From an uncultured Oscillibacter sp. (lineage in GTDB: Bacteria > Bacillota > Clostridia > Oscillospirales > Oscillospiraceae): a stretch of 40,405 bases of DNA. A model generated the notes under the pieces. It searched no databases. It worked only from the letters and a program-made list of their open reading frames with translations, and was not told where the DNA came from. Both the position numbers and the translations under genes were made by a program. Shown here in pieces: positions 7,928 to 16,331 of the stretch (its first letter is position 1; every line of letters starts with the position of its first letter). The stretch spans positions 1 to 40,405 of the forward strand of contig NZ_CAJUBK010000020.1 in NCBI RefSeq assembly GCF_910584465.1, in the 5' to 3' direction.

Positions 7928-8704
7928 GTTCCCCCGCCAGGGCGCGAACAGGCGGGGGGCGATGTCCCGGACCTCCGGCCACATGAAGAAGGCGGCGGCG
8001 AACCCCATCCCGGCCCCCAGCCGGAGCTTCTGGTTCAGGGTGTCCGCGTCGTCGAAGAGGACGAAGTGGGCCTCCCCGTCCCGGCTGTAGGTGAAGTAGC
8101 GGGCGCAGAGGTCCTGGGAGAAGAAGACCGCGGGGCCCTCCCGCTCCATGAGGGCCTCCAGCGCCTCGCCGGTGAGGGGCTCCCCCTCCCCGGAGCGGGC
8201 GGGGAGGCGGAAGTCCATGCGGAGCCGCTGCACGTCCAGGGCCAGCCGCCCGGCTCCGCCGGCCCGGCCCACGGCCTCCTGGAGGTATTCCGAGAAGCTC
8301 CCCCCGGAGACGGCGGTGCACAGCAGCACGATCCCTCCGGGGGCGGCGCCGGCATAGCGCTCCGGCAGGTACAGCGCCCGCCGGGAGGCCGACAGCGCCG
8401 GCGCCAGGACGGACACGAAGGCGGTCCGGTCCCGCCGGGGGGGCTCCTCGAAGTCCAGCAGCACGCCGGGATAGCCCCGCCGGCCGCACTCCCGGAGCAC
8501 CGCGTCCCGCAGCTCCTCCGGGCTGTCGATGAAGGCCGCGTCGCGGTCGCTGACGGACAGCAGCCCGCCCTTGGTCTGGAGCAGCAGGCTCTGCCGCAGC
8601 AGGGCGGAGCCCGGCCCGATGCGGTAGGCCACATGGGCCAGGTTCCGGCAGTGTGCTTGTGCCTCCTGGGACGCCTCGGGCGTCACGGCCAGATAGATCT
8701 GCAA
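7913..8704 (-). CDS. Hypothetical protein, possibly with a GH18-like TIM barrel
   Basis: 263 residues, no signal peptide evident. I do not recognise the family firmly. The segment GYPGVLLDFEEP resembles the D-x-E end of the GH18 catalytic strand, and the repeating hydrophobic strands (ALYLPERY, GIVLLCTAV, LALDVQRL) fit a barrel such as those of spore-associated GH18 proteins. The end (FVLFDDADTLNQKLRLGAGMGFAAAFFMWPEV) resembles the last strand and helix of such barrels. Best start is TTG at 8704: AAGGGGGAG lies 6 bases upstream, and upstream extension would run over the yqeG promoter. The last residues (KKPP, stop) are encoded inside the terminator hairpin next to repeat copy A, so the 3' end may have been altered when that structure arose. 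Confidence 0.65.
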   Translation of the reverse strand: MQIYLAVTPEASQEAQAHCRNLAHVAYRIGPGSALLRQSLLLQTKGGLLSVSDRDAAFIDSPEELRDAVLRECGRRGYPGVLLDFEEPPRRDRTAFVSVLAPALSASRRALYLPERYAGAAPGGIVLLCTAVSGGSFSEYLQEAVGRAGGAGRLALDVQRLRMDFRLPARSGEGEPLTGEALEALMEREGPAVFFSQDLCARYFTYSRDGEAHFVLFDDADTLNQKLRLGAGMGFAAAFFMWPEVRDIAPRLFAPWRGNKKPP

Positions 8705-8717
8705 ATCCCTCTCCCCC

Positions 8718-8746
8718 TTGCGCCGGATCTGAAAAGCTGGTATACT
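8718..8746 (+). promoter_or_regulatory. Promoter of yqeG
   Basis: TTGCGC (8718-8723), a 17-base spacer and TATACT (8741-8746), 43 bases before the ATG. It overlaps the ribosome-binding region of the divergent gene that starts at 8704. Confidence 0.55.
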
Positions 8747-8788
8747 GAGGATGACTTCAAACGATCTTATGCGAGGAGGCCGCCGCCT

Positions 8789-9304
8789 ATGCCCCTTTCC
8801 CTGATCCCCTCCCGCCTGTTCGGGAGCTACCGGGACGTGACGCCGGAGCTGCTGCGCCGGGCGGGGGTGACCCTGCTCCTCAGCGACCTGGACTTCACCC
8901 TGGCTCCCAAGTCCGTCCGCAGGCCGGACCCGGCCCTCCGGGAGTGGATCGGGAGGATGGGGGCGGCGGGCATCCGGGTGACGATCGTCTCCAACAACCG
9001 CTCCGGCTCCCGGGTCACGGAGTTCTGCGCGGACCTCGGCATCCCCTACCAGGGCCGCGCCGGGAAGCCCTCCACCCGCGGCCTGGAGGCCGCCATGGCC
9101 CGCGCCGGGACGGACCGGGCCCACACCGCCATGCTGGGGGACAAGCTGCTGACGGACATGCTGGCGGCCAACCGGGCGGGGGTGCTGGCCCTGATGGTGG
9201 AGCCCCTGGGCGGCGCGGCGACGCCCTGGCAGAAGGTCCTGCACGCGCTCCAGGCCCCGTTCAAGGCGGCCTGCCGCCGGCGGGAGCGAAATATTTTTGG
9301 ATGA
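8789..9304 (+). CDS. yqeG: YqeG family HAD IIIA-type phosphatase
   Basis: 171-residue cytoplasmic HAD-superfamily phosphatase of the YqeG type. Motif I is LLSDLDFTLAP (DxDxT), motif II the Ser-Asn of VTIVSNN, motif III the Lys of GKPSTRGLEAA, and motif IV the acidic MLGDKLLTDMLAAN. Length and motif spacing suit the family; the physiological substrate of YqeG proteins is not established. The ATG at 8789 follows GCGAGGAGG by 8 bases. It sits just upstream of efp, which has its own promoter. Confidence 0.88.
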   Translation: MPLSLIPSRLFGSYRDVTPELLRRAGVTLLLSDLDFTLAPKSVRRPDPALREWIGRMGAAGIRVTIVSNNRSGSRVTEFCADLGIPYQGRAGKPSTRGLEAAMARAGTDRAHTAMLGDKLLTDMLAANRAGVLALMVEPLGGAATPWQKVLHALQAPFKAACRRRERNIFG

Positions 9305-9329
9305 CCCTGTCCCAATCGTGGAAAAATAC

Positions 9330-9358
9330 TTGCAATCACTGCCAGGATGGGATAAAAT
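9330..9358 (+). promoter_or_regulatory. Promoter of efp
   Basis: TTGCAA (9330-9335), a 17-base spacer and TAAAAT (9353-9358), followed by an approximately 85-base leader ending in TAAGGAGG. Confidence 0.6.
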
Positions 9359-9451
9359 AGCCTCGGCTATGATGGAAGGACCATGGAAAGAGAGAAAATG
9401 CCCTCCTTGCGGGTCGTTTTCTCATACAAGATTTGTAAGGAGGATATCACT

Positions 9452-10021
9452 ATGCCAACGATTTCTGCCGGCGATTTCCGGAAGGGTATGATCTTCGAGA
9501 TGGAGGGCAAGCCCATGCTGGTGGTGGACTTCCAGCACGTGAAGCCCGGTAAGGGCGCCGCCTTCGTGCGCACCAAGTACAAGAACGTCATCACCGGGGC
9601 CATCCGCGAGGAGTCCTTCAACCCCACCGCCAAGTTCGAGCAGGCCAGCGTGGAGCGCAAGGACGCCGAGTACAGCTACAACGACGGCGACCTGTACTAC
9701 TTCATGGATCCCGAGACCTACGACATGTCCCCCCTGAACCGGGACGTGCTGGGCGAGGCGTTCAAGTTCATGAAGGAGAACACCGTCTGCAAGCTGGTGA
9801 GCTATAAGGGCAATGTCTTCACCGTGGAGGTCCCCAACTTCATGGATCTGGAGGTCACGGAGACCGAGCCCGGCGTGAAGGGCGACACCGCCACCAACGT
9901 GACGAAGAAGGCCACCCTGGAGACCGGCGCGGTGATCCAGGTGCCCCTGTTCATCAACGAGGGCGAGAAGATCCAGGTCGACACCCGCACGGGCGAGTAC
10001 TTGGGCCGCTGCAAAGAGTAA
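9452..10021 (+). CDS. efp: Elongation factor P
   Basis: 189-residue translation factor that relieves ribosomes stalled at polyproline stretches by entering between the P and E sites. The N-terminal KOW-like domain carries the conserved loop KPGKGAAF with Lys34 at its tip, the residue that is modified or left bare in different bacteria. Two OB domains follow, with a typical C-terminus (INEGEKIQVDTRTGEYLGR). ATG at 9452 is preceded by AAGGAGG and gives the family's normal N-terminus. No modification enzyme gene (such as epmA or ymfI) is nearby, so the state of Lys34 cannot be read here. Confidence 0.97.
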   Translation: MPTISAGDFRKGMIFEMEGKPMLVVDFQHVKPGKGAAFVRTKYKNVITGAIREESFNPTAKFEQASVERKDAEYSYNDGDLYYFMDPETYDMSPLNRDVLGEAFKFMKENTVCKLVSYKGNVFTVEVPNFMDLEVTETEPGVKGDTATNVTKKATLETGAVIQVPLFINEGEKIQVDTRTGEYLGRCKE

Positions 10022-10035
10022 GGCCGCTTGAAGGG

Positions 10036-10057
10036 GGGGATCCCATCCCCTCCTTTT
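10036..10057 (+). terminator. Weak terminator after efp
   Basis: Stem GGGGAT / ATCCCC with a 3-base loop, then TCCTTTT. A second G/C hairpin (10061-10080) follows without a T-run. Confidence 0.35.
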
Positions 10058-10134
10058 CGATCCCCCGCGATGCCGGGGGAGCATCCCATTTCCCCACCCA
10101 GCGGACATTTTGTTATAAAAAGGAGGAACCTGCC

Positions 10135-10572
10135 ATGGAGATCACGGAGAAGGTCGCGTATCTGAAGGGCCTGGCGGAAGGCATGGACCTGGACACCGGC
10201 AAGAAGGAGGGCAAGCTCTTGGCCGCCATCATCGACGTGCTGGAGGACATCGCCCTGGAGCTCAGCGACATCGAGGACGCCCAGGAAGAGCTGGGCGACG
10301 GGCTGGACGCCGTCAGCGACGATCTGGAGGACGTGGAGGACCTGCTCTACGGTGAAGACGACGAGGACGACGACGAAGACGCCTATGAGCTGGACGATCT
10401 GGGCGAGGACGAGGAGTGCTACGCCACCACCTGCCCCACCTGCGAGGAGACCATCTACTTCGACGAGTCCGTCCTGGAGGACGGCGCGGTCATCTGTCCC
10501 AACTGCGGCGAGAAGCTGGAGTTCGATCTGGACAGCCTGGACGAGGACGGGGACGAGGACAGCGAGGGATAA
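10135..10572 (+). CDS. Acidic zinc-ribbon protein (CD1247-like)
   Basis: 145 residues. The N-terminal part (about 1-50) is a helical domain like that called CD1247 N-terminal in Clostridia. It is followed by a very acidic linker (EDDEDDDEDAYELDD, about 80-95) and a four-Cys zinc ribbon formed by CPTCEE and CPNCGE (about 100-130), ending in a second acidic tail. The molecular role is unknown. Proximity to efp is, as I recall, common in Clostridia and may reflect a link to translation. ATG at 10135 follows AAAAAGGAGG. Confidence 0.8.
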   Translation: MEITEKVAYLKGLAEGMDLDTGKKEGKLLAAIIDVLEDIALELSDIEDAQEELGDGLDAVSDDLEDVEDLLYGEDDEDDDEDAYELDDLGEDEECYATTCPTCEETIYFDESVLEDGAVICPNCGEKLEFDLDSLDEDGDEDSEG

Positions 10573-10601
10573 GCGCCCCGACGCGCGTGATACGCAAGCA
10601 A

Positions 10602-10630
10602 AAAGCCGGATGCTCAGGCATCCGGCTTTC
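10602..10630. terminator. Shared terminator between convergent genes
   Basis: 11-bp perfect stem AAAGCCGGATG / CATCCGGCTTT with a 6-base loop. The reverse strand has five Ts after the stem, so it best serves the GNAT gene that ends at 10664. On the + strand only TTTC follows. Confidence 0.7.
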
Positions 10631-10663
10631 GTCTGCTTGGAAAGCGCGATACGGCAAGGGCCC

Positions 10664-11167
10664 TCAGCCCAGTATCTTATCGTACGCCAGCTTCGGTCCG
10701 CCCTGGAAAACGATGGTGCCGCAGTTCACGAACCCGTTCTTCGTCAGGATATGCTGCATCCGTTTATTGGGCAGATCCGTATCCACGCGGATGATCGAGA
10801 CCGCCTTCTCGCCGCAGAACTCCTCGATCAGCCGGAACGCCGCGTCCGCCAGTCCCATGCCCCGGAACGCGGCGGAAAACGCCATGCGGTGCACGACGGC
10901 ATAAGGCCCTTCCGCCCTCCATCTCCCGTCGATGTCCGCGTAAGCCGGCTCGCCGTCAAGATCGATGCACAGATAGCCGGCGATCCTGCCGTCCGCCAGG
11001 AGGGCATATCCCTTCCCCTCCCGGATGTCTCCCTTCACCGTGTCGAGGGTGGGATAATCCTCCGTCCACTGCGTGAAGCCCTGCTCCTGCTGGAACTCCC
11101 GGCCCATTTGGATGATGCCGTAGTATTCCTCCGCGTGTTCCATCACAGCCAGTTCAAGTGTGTTCAT
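10664..11167 (-). CDS. GNAT family N-acetyltransferase
   Basis: 167 residues. The GNAT fold is shown by YLCIDLDGEPAY (strand 4 region), the acetyl-CoA loop in VVHRMAFSAAFRGMGLADAAF (R/Q-x-x-G-x-G/A variant), and the C-terminal KNGFVNCGTIVF. The acyl acceptor cannot be told from sequence. An ATG six codons upstream (11185) is also in frame, but the AAAGGA that would serve as ribosome site lies after it and 9 bases before the ATG at 11167, so the internal start is chosen. It is a single-gene unit with its own promoter at 11315-11343 and the terminator at 10602-10630. Confidence 0.85.
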   Translation of the reverse strand: MNTLELAVMEHAEEYYGIIQMGREFQQEQGFTQWTEDYPTLDTVKGDIREGKGYALLADGRIAGYLCIDLDGEPAYADIDGRWRAEGPYAVVHRMAFSAAFRGMGLADAAFRLIEEFCGEKAVSIIRVDTDLPNKRMQHILTKNGFVNCGTIVFQGGPKLAYDKILG

Positions 11168-11314
11168 TCGATCTTGTCCTTTCATCGGGGCCCGGATCCA
11201 TGGCCGGGGACGCCGGGCGGAGGCGGGAGGCCCGCTCGGGCGGCGTCATGCGGCGGCGGATACCGGTCCTAAGTATCCATGGGCCGGGCGTGTCCGCCCT
11301 TCAGCCTGCCGCTT

Positions 11315-11343
11315 ATTATACATGGAACGATCTGTTTTGTAAA
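11315..11343 (-). promoter_or_regulatory. Promoter of the GNAT gene
   Basis: Reverse strand: TTTACA (11343-11338), a 17-base spacer and TATAAT (11320-11315). The leader of about 140 bases contains no obvious conserved element. Confidence 0.6.
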
Positions 11344-11405
11344 ATGAAAAGATCGAAACGGATACTTCACGGATATCGAACGGTCCCGCGAAGCGGGAGC
11401 GGTCC

Positions 11406-12599
11406 CTAAGGGGCCTCCTGTGCGCCCTCCTCGTCCCCCGCCCCCGCTTTCAGCACCGCCGCCAGGCGCTCCGCGAACAGCCGCCCCGCCCGCACCGCCT
11501 CCTCCGGCGAGTTCCCCGCGGCCCCCACCTCCACCAGGAGGGACCCGGTGGTGGCGTGCTGGTTATACCGGGAGTTCCGCAGCAGCACCGGGCGCATCAG
11601 GGTCGGGTAATGCTCCAGGATGTCCTGCTGCACCGCCGTTGCCAGGCGCAGGTTCTCCATCCAGTCCGGATGCTCCAGCCCGCTGCCGTCGCTGCCGATG
11701 ACCAGGGACATCTGGGCCGCCACCCCCTCGCCCTCGATCTCCGACACCGCCTTATACTGGTTCCCCTGCCCGTCCTCGATGGCGTCCCGGTGGACGTCCA
11801 GGATGGACCGGATGGAGGGATACTCCTTTAAGTACTTTTGGATGGACGCCAGCGCCCGGTCATAGGCCCCGTTGTAGGAGGGGTAGTCGTACAGCGTCCG
11901 GTCATGGAGGACGGAGATGCCCGCCTCCCCGAAGACCTCCGCCATCTCGTCCCCCACGCGGACCACGTTATAGCGGTAGTCCGTGGTCCGGTAGTCCCCG
12001 GACCAGACGATCTCCGTCCCCGGGACGGGCGTATAGGACTCGCTGCCGTGGGTATGCAGGATCAGCACCTGGGGCCCCTCCTCCCCCAGCGCCGCCGCGA
12101 AGGGCTTTTGCAGGTCCGGGATGGACAGCTCGCGGCCGGTGGAGTTGCTGATATACACCCGCCCGCAGACGGTATAGCCGCTGGGGTCCGTGGGGATCAG
12201 CGTCTTGGCGGGGACGCCGTTATCCTCCGCCGCCGGGGCGGCGGGCTCTACCGGGGTCTCCTCCACCGGCTTGGCCACGGGGGCCTTGGTCTCCCCGTCC
12301 TCCTCCGCCGTCTCCTGCCGCTCCAGGCTCCACAGCTCCGCCACGTCTCCCCGCGCCGACAGCAGCAGCGGGGACTCCCCGATCGTCATCGCCGCCGCCG
12401 GGGACAGCCCGTCCCCATCCCACAGGTCCCCCAGCTCCCAGCGGAGCATCCGCTCCGGCAGGGCGTCCGCCAGCGCCTCCGCCGCGGAAGACGCCGTGTC
12501 GCTCCCCGCGGTGACGAAGGCGATCCACAGCGTCCCCGCCGCCAGGGCCGCCGCTTCCAGCCGCCGGAGGGATCCGGCCAGGCCCTTCTTTTGTTTCAT
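11406..12599 (-). CDS. spoIIP: Stage II sporulation protein P
   Basis: 397-residue amidase/endopeptidase of the DMP engulfment complex. It is anchored in the mother-cell membrane and cuts peptidoglycan stem peptides and cross-links. A short basic N-terminus and a hydrophobic segment (AALAAGTLWIAFVTAG) form the anchor, followed by an acidic/Pro/Ala-rich linker (about 100-130). The catalytic domain (about 150-385) carries the SpoIIP/amidase_3-like motifs ILHTHGSESYTP, ILDVHRDAIED and LLVEVGAAGN, which supply the zinc ligands and catalytic Glu. The ATG follows AGAGGTGAG. A sigma-E-like promoter lies immediately upstream, as expected for the gene. Partners SpoIID and SpoIIM are not in the window; a SpoIIQ-like gene lies at 35.8 kb. 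Confidence 0.95.
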   Translation of the reverse strand: MKQKKGLAGSLRRLEAAALAAGTLWIAFVTAGSDTASSAAEALADALPERMLRWELGDLWDGDGLSPAAAMTIGESPLLLSARGDVAELWSLERQETAEEDGETKAPVAKPVEETPVEPAAPAAEDNGVPAKTLIPTDPSGYTVCGRVYISNSTGRELSIPDLQKPFAAALGEEGPQVLILHTHGSESYTPVPGTEIVWSGDYRTTDYRYNVVRVGDEMAEVFGEAGISVLHDRTLYDYPSYNGAYDRALASIQKYLKEYPSIRSILDVHRDAIEDGQGNQYKAVSEIEGEGVAAQMSLVIGSDGSGLEHPDWMENLRLATAVQQDILEHYPTLMRPVLLRNSRYNQHATTGSLLVEVGAAGNSPEEAVRAGRLFAERLAAVLKAGAGDEEGAQEAP

Positions 12600-12618
12600 A
12601 GTCGCTCACCTCTGGGAC

Positions 12619-12647
12619 AACCTATGTCCAGCGGGCAGGAAATATGC
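12619..12647 (-). promoter_or_regulatory. Possible sigma-E promoter of spoIIP
   Basis: Reverse strand: GCATATT (12647-12641) fits the sigma-E -35 consensus KMATATT. After 14 bases comes CATAGGTT (12626-12619), a partial match to CATACANT. The predicted transcript would begin almost at the ribosome site, giving a very short leader. spoIIP is sigma-E dependent in Bacillus subtilis. Confidence 0.45.
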
Positions 12648-12654
12648 CTCCCTC

Positions 12655-12683
12655 TTGCAATCCCGCCCTATCCAGTATATACT
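12655..12683 (+). promoter_or_regulatory. Promoter of the M16 peptidase/lgt/folD operon
   Basis: TTGCAA (12655-12660), a 17-base spacer and TATACT (12678-12683), diverging from spoIIP. Confidence 0.55.
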
Positions 12684-12762
12684 TGGATATCAAGACATGC
12701 ATGACGATCGCGGCAAGACCCGAACACCGGATCTTCAGATCCCACAAAAGGAGTTGAACCTC

Positions 12763-14025
12763 GTGACAAGAAGCCAGCTCGCCGGCGGCGTGTACCTCAC
12801 ATACCTGCCGGCGAAGAAATTCAAGACCAGCCTCCTCTCCGCCCAGTTCGTCGTCCCCCTGGGATGGGAGACCGCCTCCGCCAACGCCCTCCTGGCCGCC
12901 ATCCTCCGGCGGGGCACCGCCGCCTCCCCGGACATGGGGGCCCTCTCCGCCCGCCTGGACCAGCTCTACGGCGCCCGGATCGACGTCACCATCCGCAAAA
13001 AGGGCGAGGCCCAGTGCGTGGGCTTCGTCGCCAGCCTCATCGACGACGGCTTCGCCCTCGGCGGCGAGCGCCTGCTGGAGCCCGCCGCCGCCCTTTTGGG
13101 CGAGCTGATCTGCTCCCCCGTCACCGAGGACGGCCATTTCGTGACGGACTATTTCGAAAGCGAGAAGACCAACCTCATCGACGCCATCCGCAGCATCCTG
13201 AACGACAAGCGGGCCTACGCCGACAGCCGCCTCCTCCAGGAGATGTGCACCGGCGAGCCCTACGGCGTGCCCCGCCTGGGCAACGAGCAGATCGCCGCCG
13301 CCCTGTATCCCCAGCTGGTCTACGACGCCTACCGGGAGCTCATCGCCTCCTCCCGGCTGGAGATCGTCTACAGCGGCAGCGCCGAGCGCGCCCGCGTGGA
13401 GGACGCCCTCCGCTCCGCGCTGGCGGACCTCCCCCGGAAGGACGCGGGCCCCGCCCCCGCCCTGGTCCCCCACCCCCGCCCCGAAGGGCCCCGCTTCCTC
13501 ACCGAGCGGCTGGACGTCACCCAGGGCAAGCTGGGCATGGGCTTCTCCTGCGGCAGTGAGGACGACACCGCCCTGCTGGTGGGCAACACCCTCTTCGGCG
13601 GCAGCAGCAACTCCAAGCTCTTCCTGAACGTCCGGGAAAAGCTGTCCTTGTGCTATTACGCCTCTTCCCTCTTCCACCGGCAGAAGGGGCTGATCACCGT
13701 CTCCTCCGGCATCGAGTTCGAGGACTACCAAAAAGCTCACGACGAGATCTGCGCCCAGCTCTCCGCCGTACAGGAGGGCCGGCTGGAGGACTGGGAGCTG
13801 GAGGCCGCGAAGAGCACCCTGCTGAACGCTTACGCCTCCATGGGCGACTCCCAGGGGAAGTTGGAGAACTTCTACCTGGGCCAGGCCGCCACCGGCCGGG
13901 ACGAGTCCCCGGAGGACCTGGCGGAGAAGGTCCGCTCCGTCACGCCGGAGCGCATCTTCCAGGCCATGCGCACCGTGGAGCTGGATACCGTATACTTCTT
14001 ACAGGGGAAGGAGGCGGAAGGATGA
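12763..14025 (+). CDS. M16 family peptidase-like protein lacking the zinc motif (YmfF-like)
   Basis: 420 residues with the two-half fold of M16 proteins, for example LGMGFSCGSEDDTALLVGNTLFGGSSNSKLFLNVREKL... in the second half, the usual substrate-binding signature region. The inverse zinc motif HxxEH of the first half is absent: the aligned stretch reads ANALLAAILRRG. It is therefore the non-catalytic member of a YmfF/YmfH-type pair, as in Bacillus. Function in the pair is not well defined; related pairs process peptides. GTG at 12763 is preferred over TTG at 12754 because AAAAGGAG directly abuts the TTG but is 9 bases from the GTG. It is coupled to the next gene by an ATGA overlap. Confidence 0.87.
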   Translation: MTRSQLAGGVYLTYLPAKKFKTSLLSAQFVVPLGWETASANALLAAILRRGTAASPDMGALSARLDQLYGARIDVTIRKKGEAQCVGFVASLIDDGFALGGERLLEPAAALLGELICSPVTEDGHFVTDYFESEKTNLIDAIRSILNDKRAYADSRLLQEMCTGEPYGVPRLGNEQIAAALYPQLVYDAYRELIASSRLEIVYSGSAERARVEDALRSALADLPRKDAGPAPALVPHPRPEGPRFLTERLDVTQGKLGMGFSCGSEDDTALLVGNTLFGGSSNSKLFLNVREKLSLCYYASSLFHRQKGLITVSSGIEFEDYQKAHDEICAQLSAVQEGRLEDWELEAAKSTLLNAYASMGDSQGKLENFYLGQAATGRDESPEDLAEKVRSVTPERIFQAMRTVELDTVYFLQGKEAEG

Positions 14026-15293
14026 AGCCCGTCTTTTACGAGTCCCTGGGCGAGACCGTCTACCGCGAGACCCTGCCCAACGGCCTGGAGCTCCGGGTGG
14101 TCCCGAAGCCGGAGCATGCGAAGAAATACGCCTTCTTCGCCACGCGCTACGGCGGCATGGACACCCGCTTCCAGCTGAACGGCCAGTGGCTGGACACCCC
14201 CGCCGGCATCGCCCACTATCTGGAGCACAAGATGTTCGACACCAAGGAGGGCAACGCCCTCCAGGAGCTGGCCAAGAACGGTGCGGAGCCCAACGCCTTC
14301 ACCTCCAACGCCATGACCGGCTATTACTTCGACTCCACGGACCACTTCGACGAGAACCTGGAGATCCTGCTCTCCTTCGTCTCCATCCCCTATTTCACCG
14401 AGGAGAGCGTCGCCAAGGAGCAGGGCATCATCGGCCAGGAGATCCGCATGATCGAAGACAACCCCGACTGGCAGATCTACGTCCGGCTGCTCCGCTCCCT
14501 CTACAGCGCCAACACCGTCCGGACCTCCATCGCCGGGACGGTGGAGAGCATCTCCCACATCACCGCCGAGACCCTCTACGACTGCCACAAGGCGTTCTAC
14601 GCCCCCTCCAACATGATCTTGACCGTGGTGGGCGGCGTGGACCCCGTCCGGGTGTCCGACCTGGCCCGCCGGGTCCTGCCCAAGGAGGGCGGCCCCGTCA
14701 TCCCCAGGGACTACGGCCAGGAGCCCGAGGCCGTGGCCCAGCGGGAGGCCCGCCTCTCTATGGAGGTCTCCAGCCCCCAGTTCCTCACCGGCTTCAAGTG
14801 CCGCCCCATCCCCGAGGGGGAGGGACAGCTCCGGGCGATGGTGCTGGGCGACATGGCCTGCGACCTGCTCTTCGGCGAGTCCAGCCCCCTGTACCAGCGC
14901 CTCTACAGCCAGGGGCTCATCAACTCCAGCTTCGGCGGGGACTTCGACCTGCTGCCCGGCGCCGCCTACCTCTACGCCGGGGGCGAGAGCAAGGATCCCC
15001 GCGCCGTGGCCGCCGCCCTCCAGGAGGAGGCGGACTGCCTGGTCCGGGAGGGCGTGGACGACGGCCTCTTCCAGCGGACCCTCCGGGCCAACTTCGGCTC
15101 CAGCCTCCGGGGGCTGAACTCCTTCGAGAACATCGCCGTCTCCCTCACCGAGGGCTGCTTCGGCGGTTACGACCCCTTCCGCTTCCCCCAGGTCTTCGAC
15201 TCCATCCGGCAGGAGGACGTGCTGGAGTTCCTCCGGGACAACGTGACGCCGGAGCGGTCGGCCTTCAGCGAGATCGTACCCAAGGAGGCTTGA
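14022..15293 (+). CDS. M16 family zinc metallopeptidase (YmfH-like)
   Basis: 423 residues. The inverse zinc motif is HYLEH (His65, Glu68, His69), with the expected downstream acidic helix GQEIRMIEDNPDW providing the third ligand. The C-terminal half has the M16 R/Y-type signature in LLFGESSPLYQRLYSQGLINSSF. It is the catalytic partner of the upstream non-catalytic M16 protein, and the two probably form a closed chamber that degrades or processes peptides. It overlaps the upstream gene by 4 bases and is followed after 3 bases by lgt, so one transcript probably carries all four genes. Confidence 0.92.
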   Translation: MKPVFYESLGETVYRETLPNGLELRVVPKPEHAKKYAFFATRYGGMDTRFQLNGQWLDTPAGIAHYLEHKMFDTKEGNALQELAKNGAEPNAFTSNAMTGYYFDSTDHFDENLEILLSFVSIPYFTEESVAKEQGIIGQEIRMIEDNPDWQIYVRLLRSLYSANTVRTSIAGTVESISHITAETLYDCHKAFYAPSNMILTVVGGVDPVRVSDLARRVLPKEGGPVIPRDYGQEPEAVAQREARLSMEVSSPQFLTGFKCRPIPEGEGQLRAMVLGDMACDLLFGESSPLYQRLYSQGLINSSFGGDFDLLPGAAYLYAGGESKDPRAVAAALQEEADCLVREGVDDGLFQRTLRANFGSSLRGLNSFENIAVSLTEGCFGGYDPFRFPQVFDSIRQEDVLEFLRDNVTPERSAFSEIVPKEA

Positions 15294-15296
15294 TCC

Positions 15297-16331
15297 ATGT
15301 CCACTCCTGAACTGACCGCGCTGAAGGACATGCCCATCAGCTTCCCCGGCCTCTTCGGGGACTGGTCCTTCGACCCGGACCCCATCGCGCTCCACATCGG
15401 CCACGGCATCTACTGGTACGGCATCATCCTGGCCCTGGGCTTTTTGGCGGGGATGCTGCTTTGCATGAAGCAGGCCAAGCGCTACGGCCTCACCGAGGAC
15501 CATGTGCTGGACTTCGTGCTCTGGGCGGTGCCCTGCTGCATCCTGGGCTCCCGGATCTACTACGTCGTCTTCTACCTGGACCTCTACCGGGACGCCTCCG
15601 GCGCCCTGGACTGGGGCCGGATCGCCGCCATCTGGGACGGCGGCACCGCCATCTACGGCACCGTGATCGCCGGGGCGCTGGCGGCCTTCGTCTTCACCCG
15701 GCTGAAAAAGATCCCCTTCGGCGCCATGGCGGACCTGGCCGTCATCGGCCTGCTCCTGGGCCAGGTCATCGGCCGCTGGGCCAACTTCATCAACCGGGAG
15801 GCCTTCGGCGGCCTGACGGACCTGCCCTGGCGGATGCGGGTGTGGGTCAGCGCCTCCCAGTACGTGGAGGTCCATCCCACGTTCTTCTATGAGAGCCTCT
15901 GGAACCTGGTCGGGCTGCTGCTGATCCTCTTCGTCGTCTCCAAGGGACGCCGGTTCGACGGGGAGGACGCCTGGTTCTACTTCCTCTGGTACGGCCTGGG
16001 CCGGGCCTGGATCGAGGGCCTGCGGACCGACAGCCTGTACCTCTTCGACTGGACCTTCCTGGGCCGGCCCATCCGGGTCTCCCAGGCCCTGAGCATCGCC
16101 ATGGCGGCGGTCGCCGCGCTGGCGCTGTTCTATGAGATCAAGATCAAAAAGCGCTCCGCGGACGGTCTGCTGGTGAACCGCCTGGCGGCGGAGGCCGCGC
16201 GGGCCGGCGAAGCCGGCGGCGCTCCCGCCGGCGGGGAAGACGGGCCCGCCGGCGAGGCGGACGGCGCTCCCGCCGCCGAAGAGCCCCCCGCCCCGCCGCA
16301 GGAAGGAGGCCCCGATGGCGGTCCGGATTGA
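15297..16331 (+). CDS. lgt: Prolipoprotein diacylglyceryl transferase
   Basis: 344-residue polytopic membrane enzyme that transfers diacylglycerol from phosphatidylglycerol to the lipobox Cys of prolipoproteins. Seen: N-terminal HIGHGIYWYGIILALGFLAG, the Lgt signature GRWANFINREAFGG (about 159-172, with the conserved R, N and E), and the late HPTFFYESLWNL and DRGR-like WYGLGRAWIEGLRTDSL. The last 60 residues are an unusual low-complexity tail of Ala, Gly, Glu and Pro, absent from typical Lgt, and its end overlaps folD by 17 bases. The tail is encoded by GC-rich quasi-repeats of GCCGGCG and may be dispensable. ATG at 15297 follows AAGGAGG. Confidence 0.95.
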   Translation: MSTPELTALKDMPISFPGLFGDWSFDPDPIALHIGHGIYWYGIILALGFLAGMLLCMKQAKRYGLTEDHVLDFVLWAVPCCILGSRIYYVVFYLDLYRDASGALDWGRIAAIWDGGTAIYGTVIAGALAAFVFTRLKKIPFGAMADLAVIGLLLGQVIGRWANFINREAFGGLTDLPWRMRVWVSASQYVEVHPTFFYESLWNLVGLLLILFVVSKGRRFDGEDAWFYFLWYGLGRAWIEGLRTDSLYLFDWTFLGRPIRVSQALSIAMAAVAALALFYEIKIKKRSADGLLVNRLAAEAARAGEAGGAPAGGEDGPAGEADGAPAAEEPPAPPQEGGPDGGPD

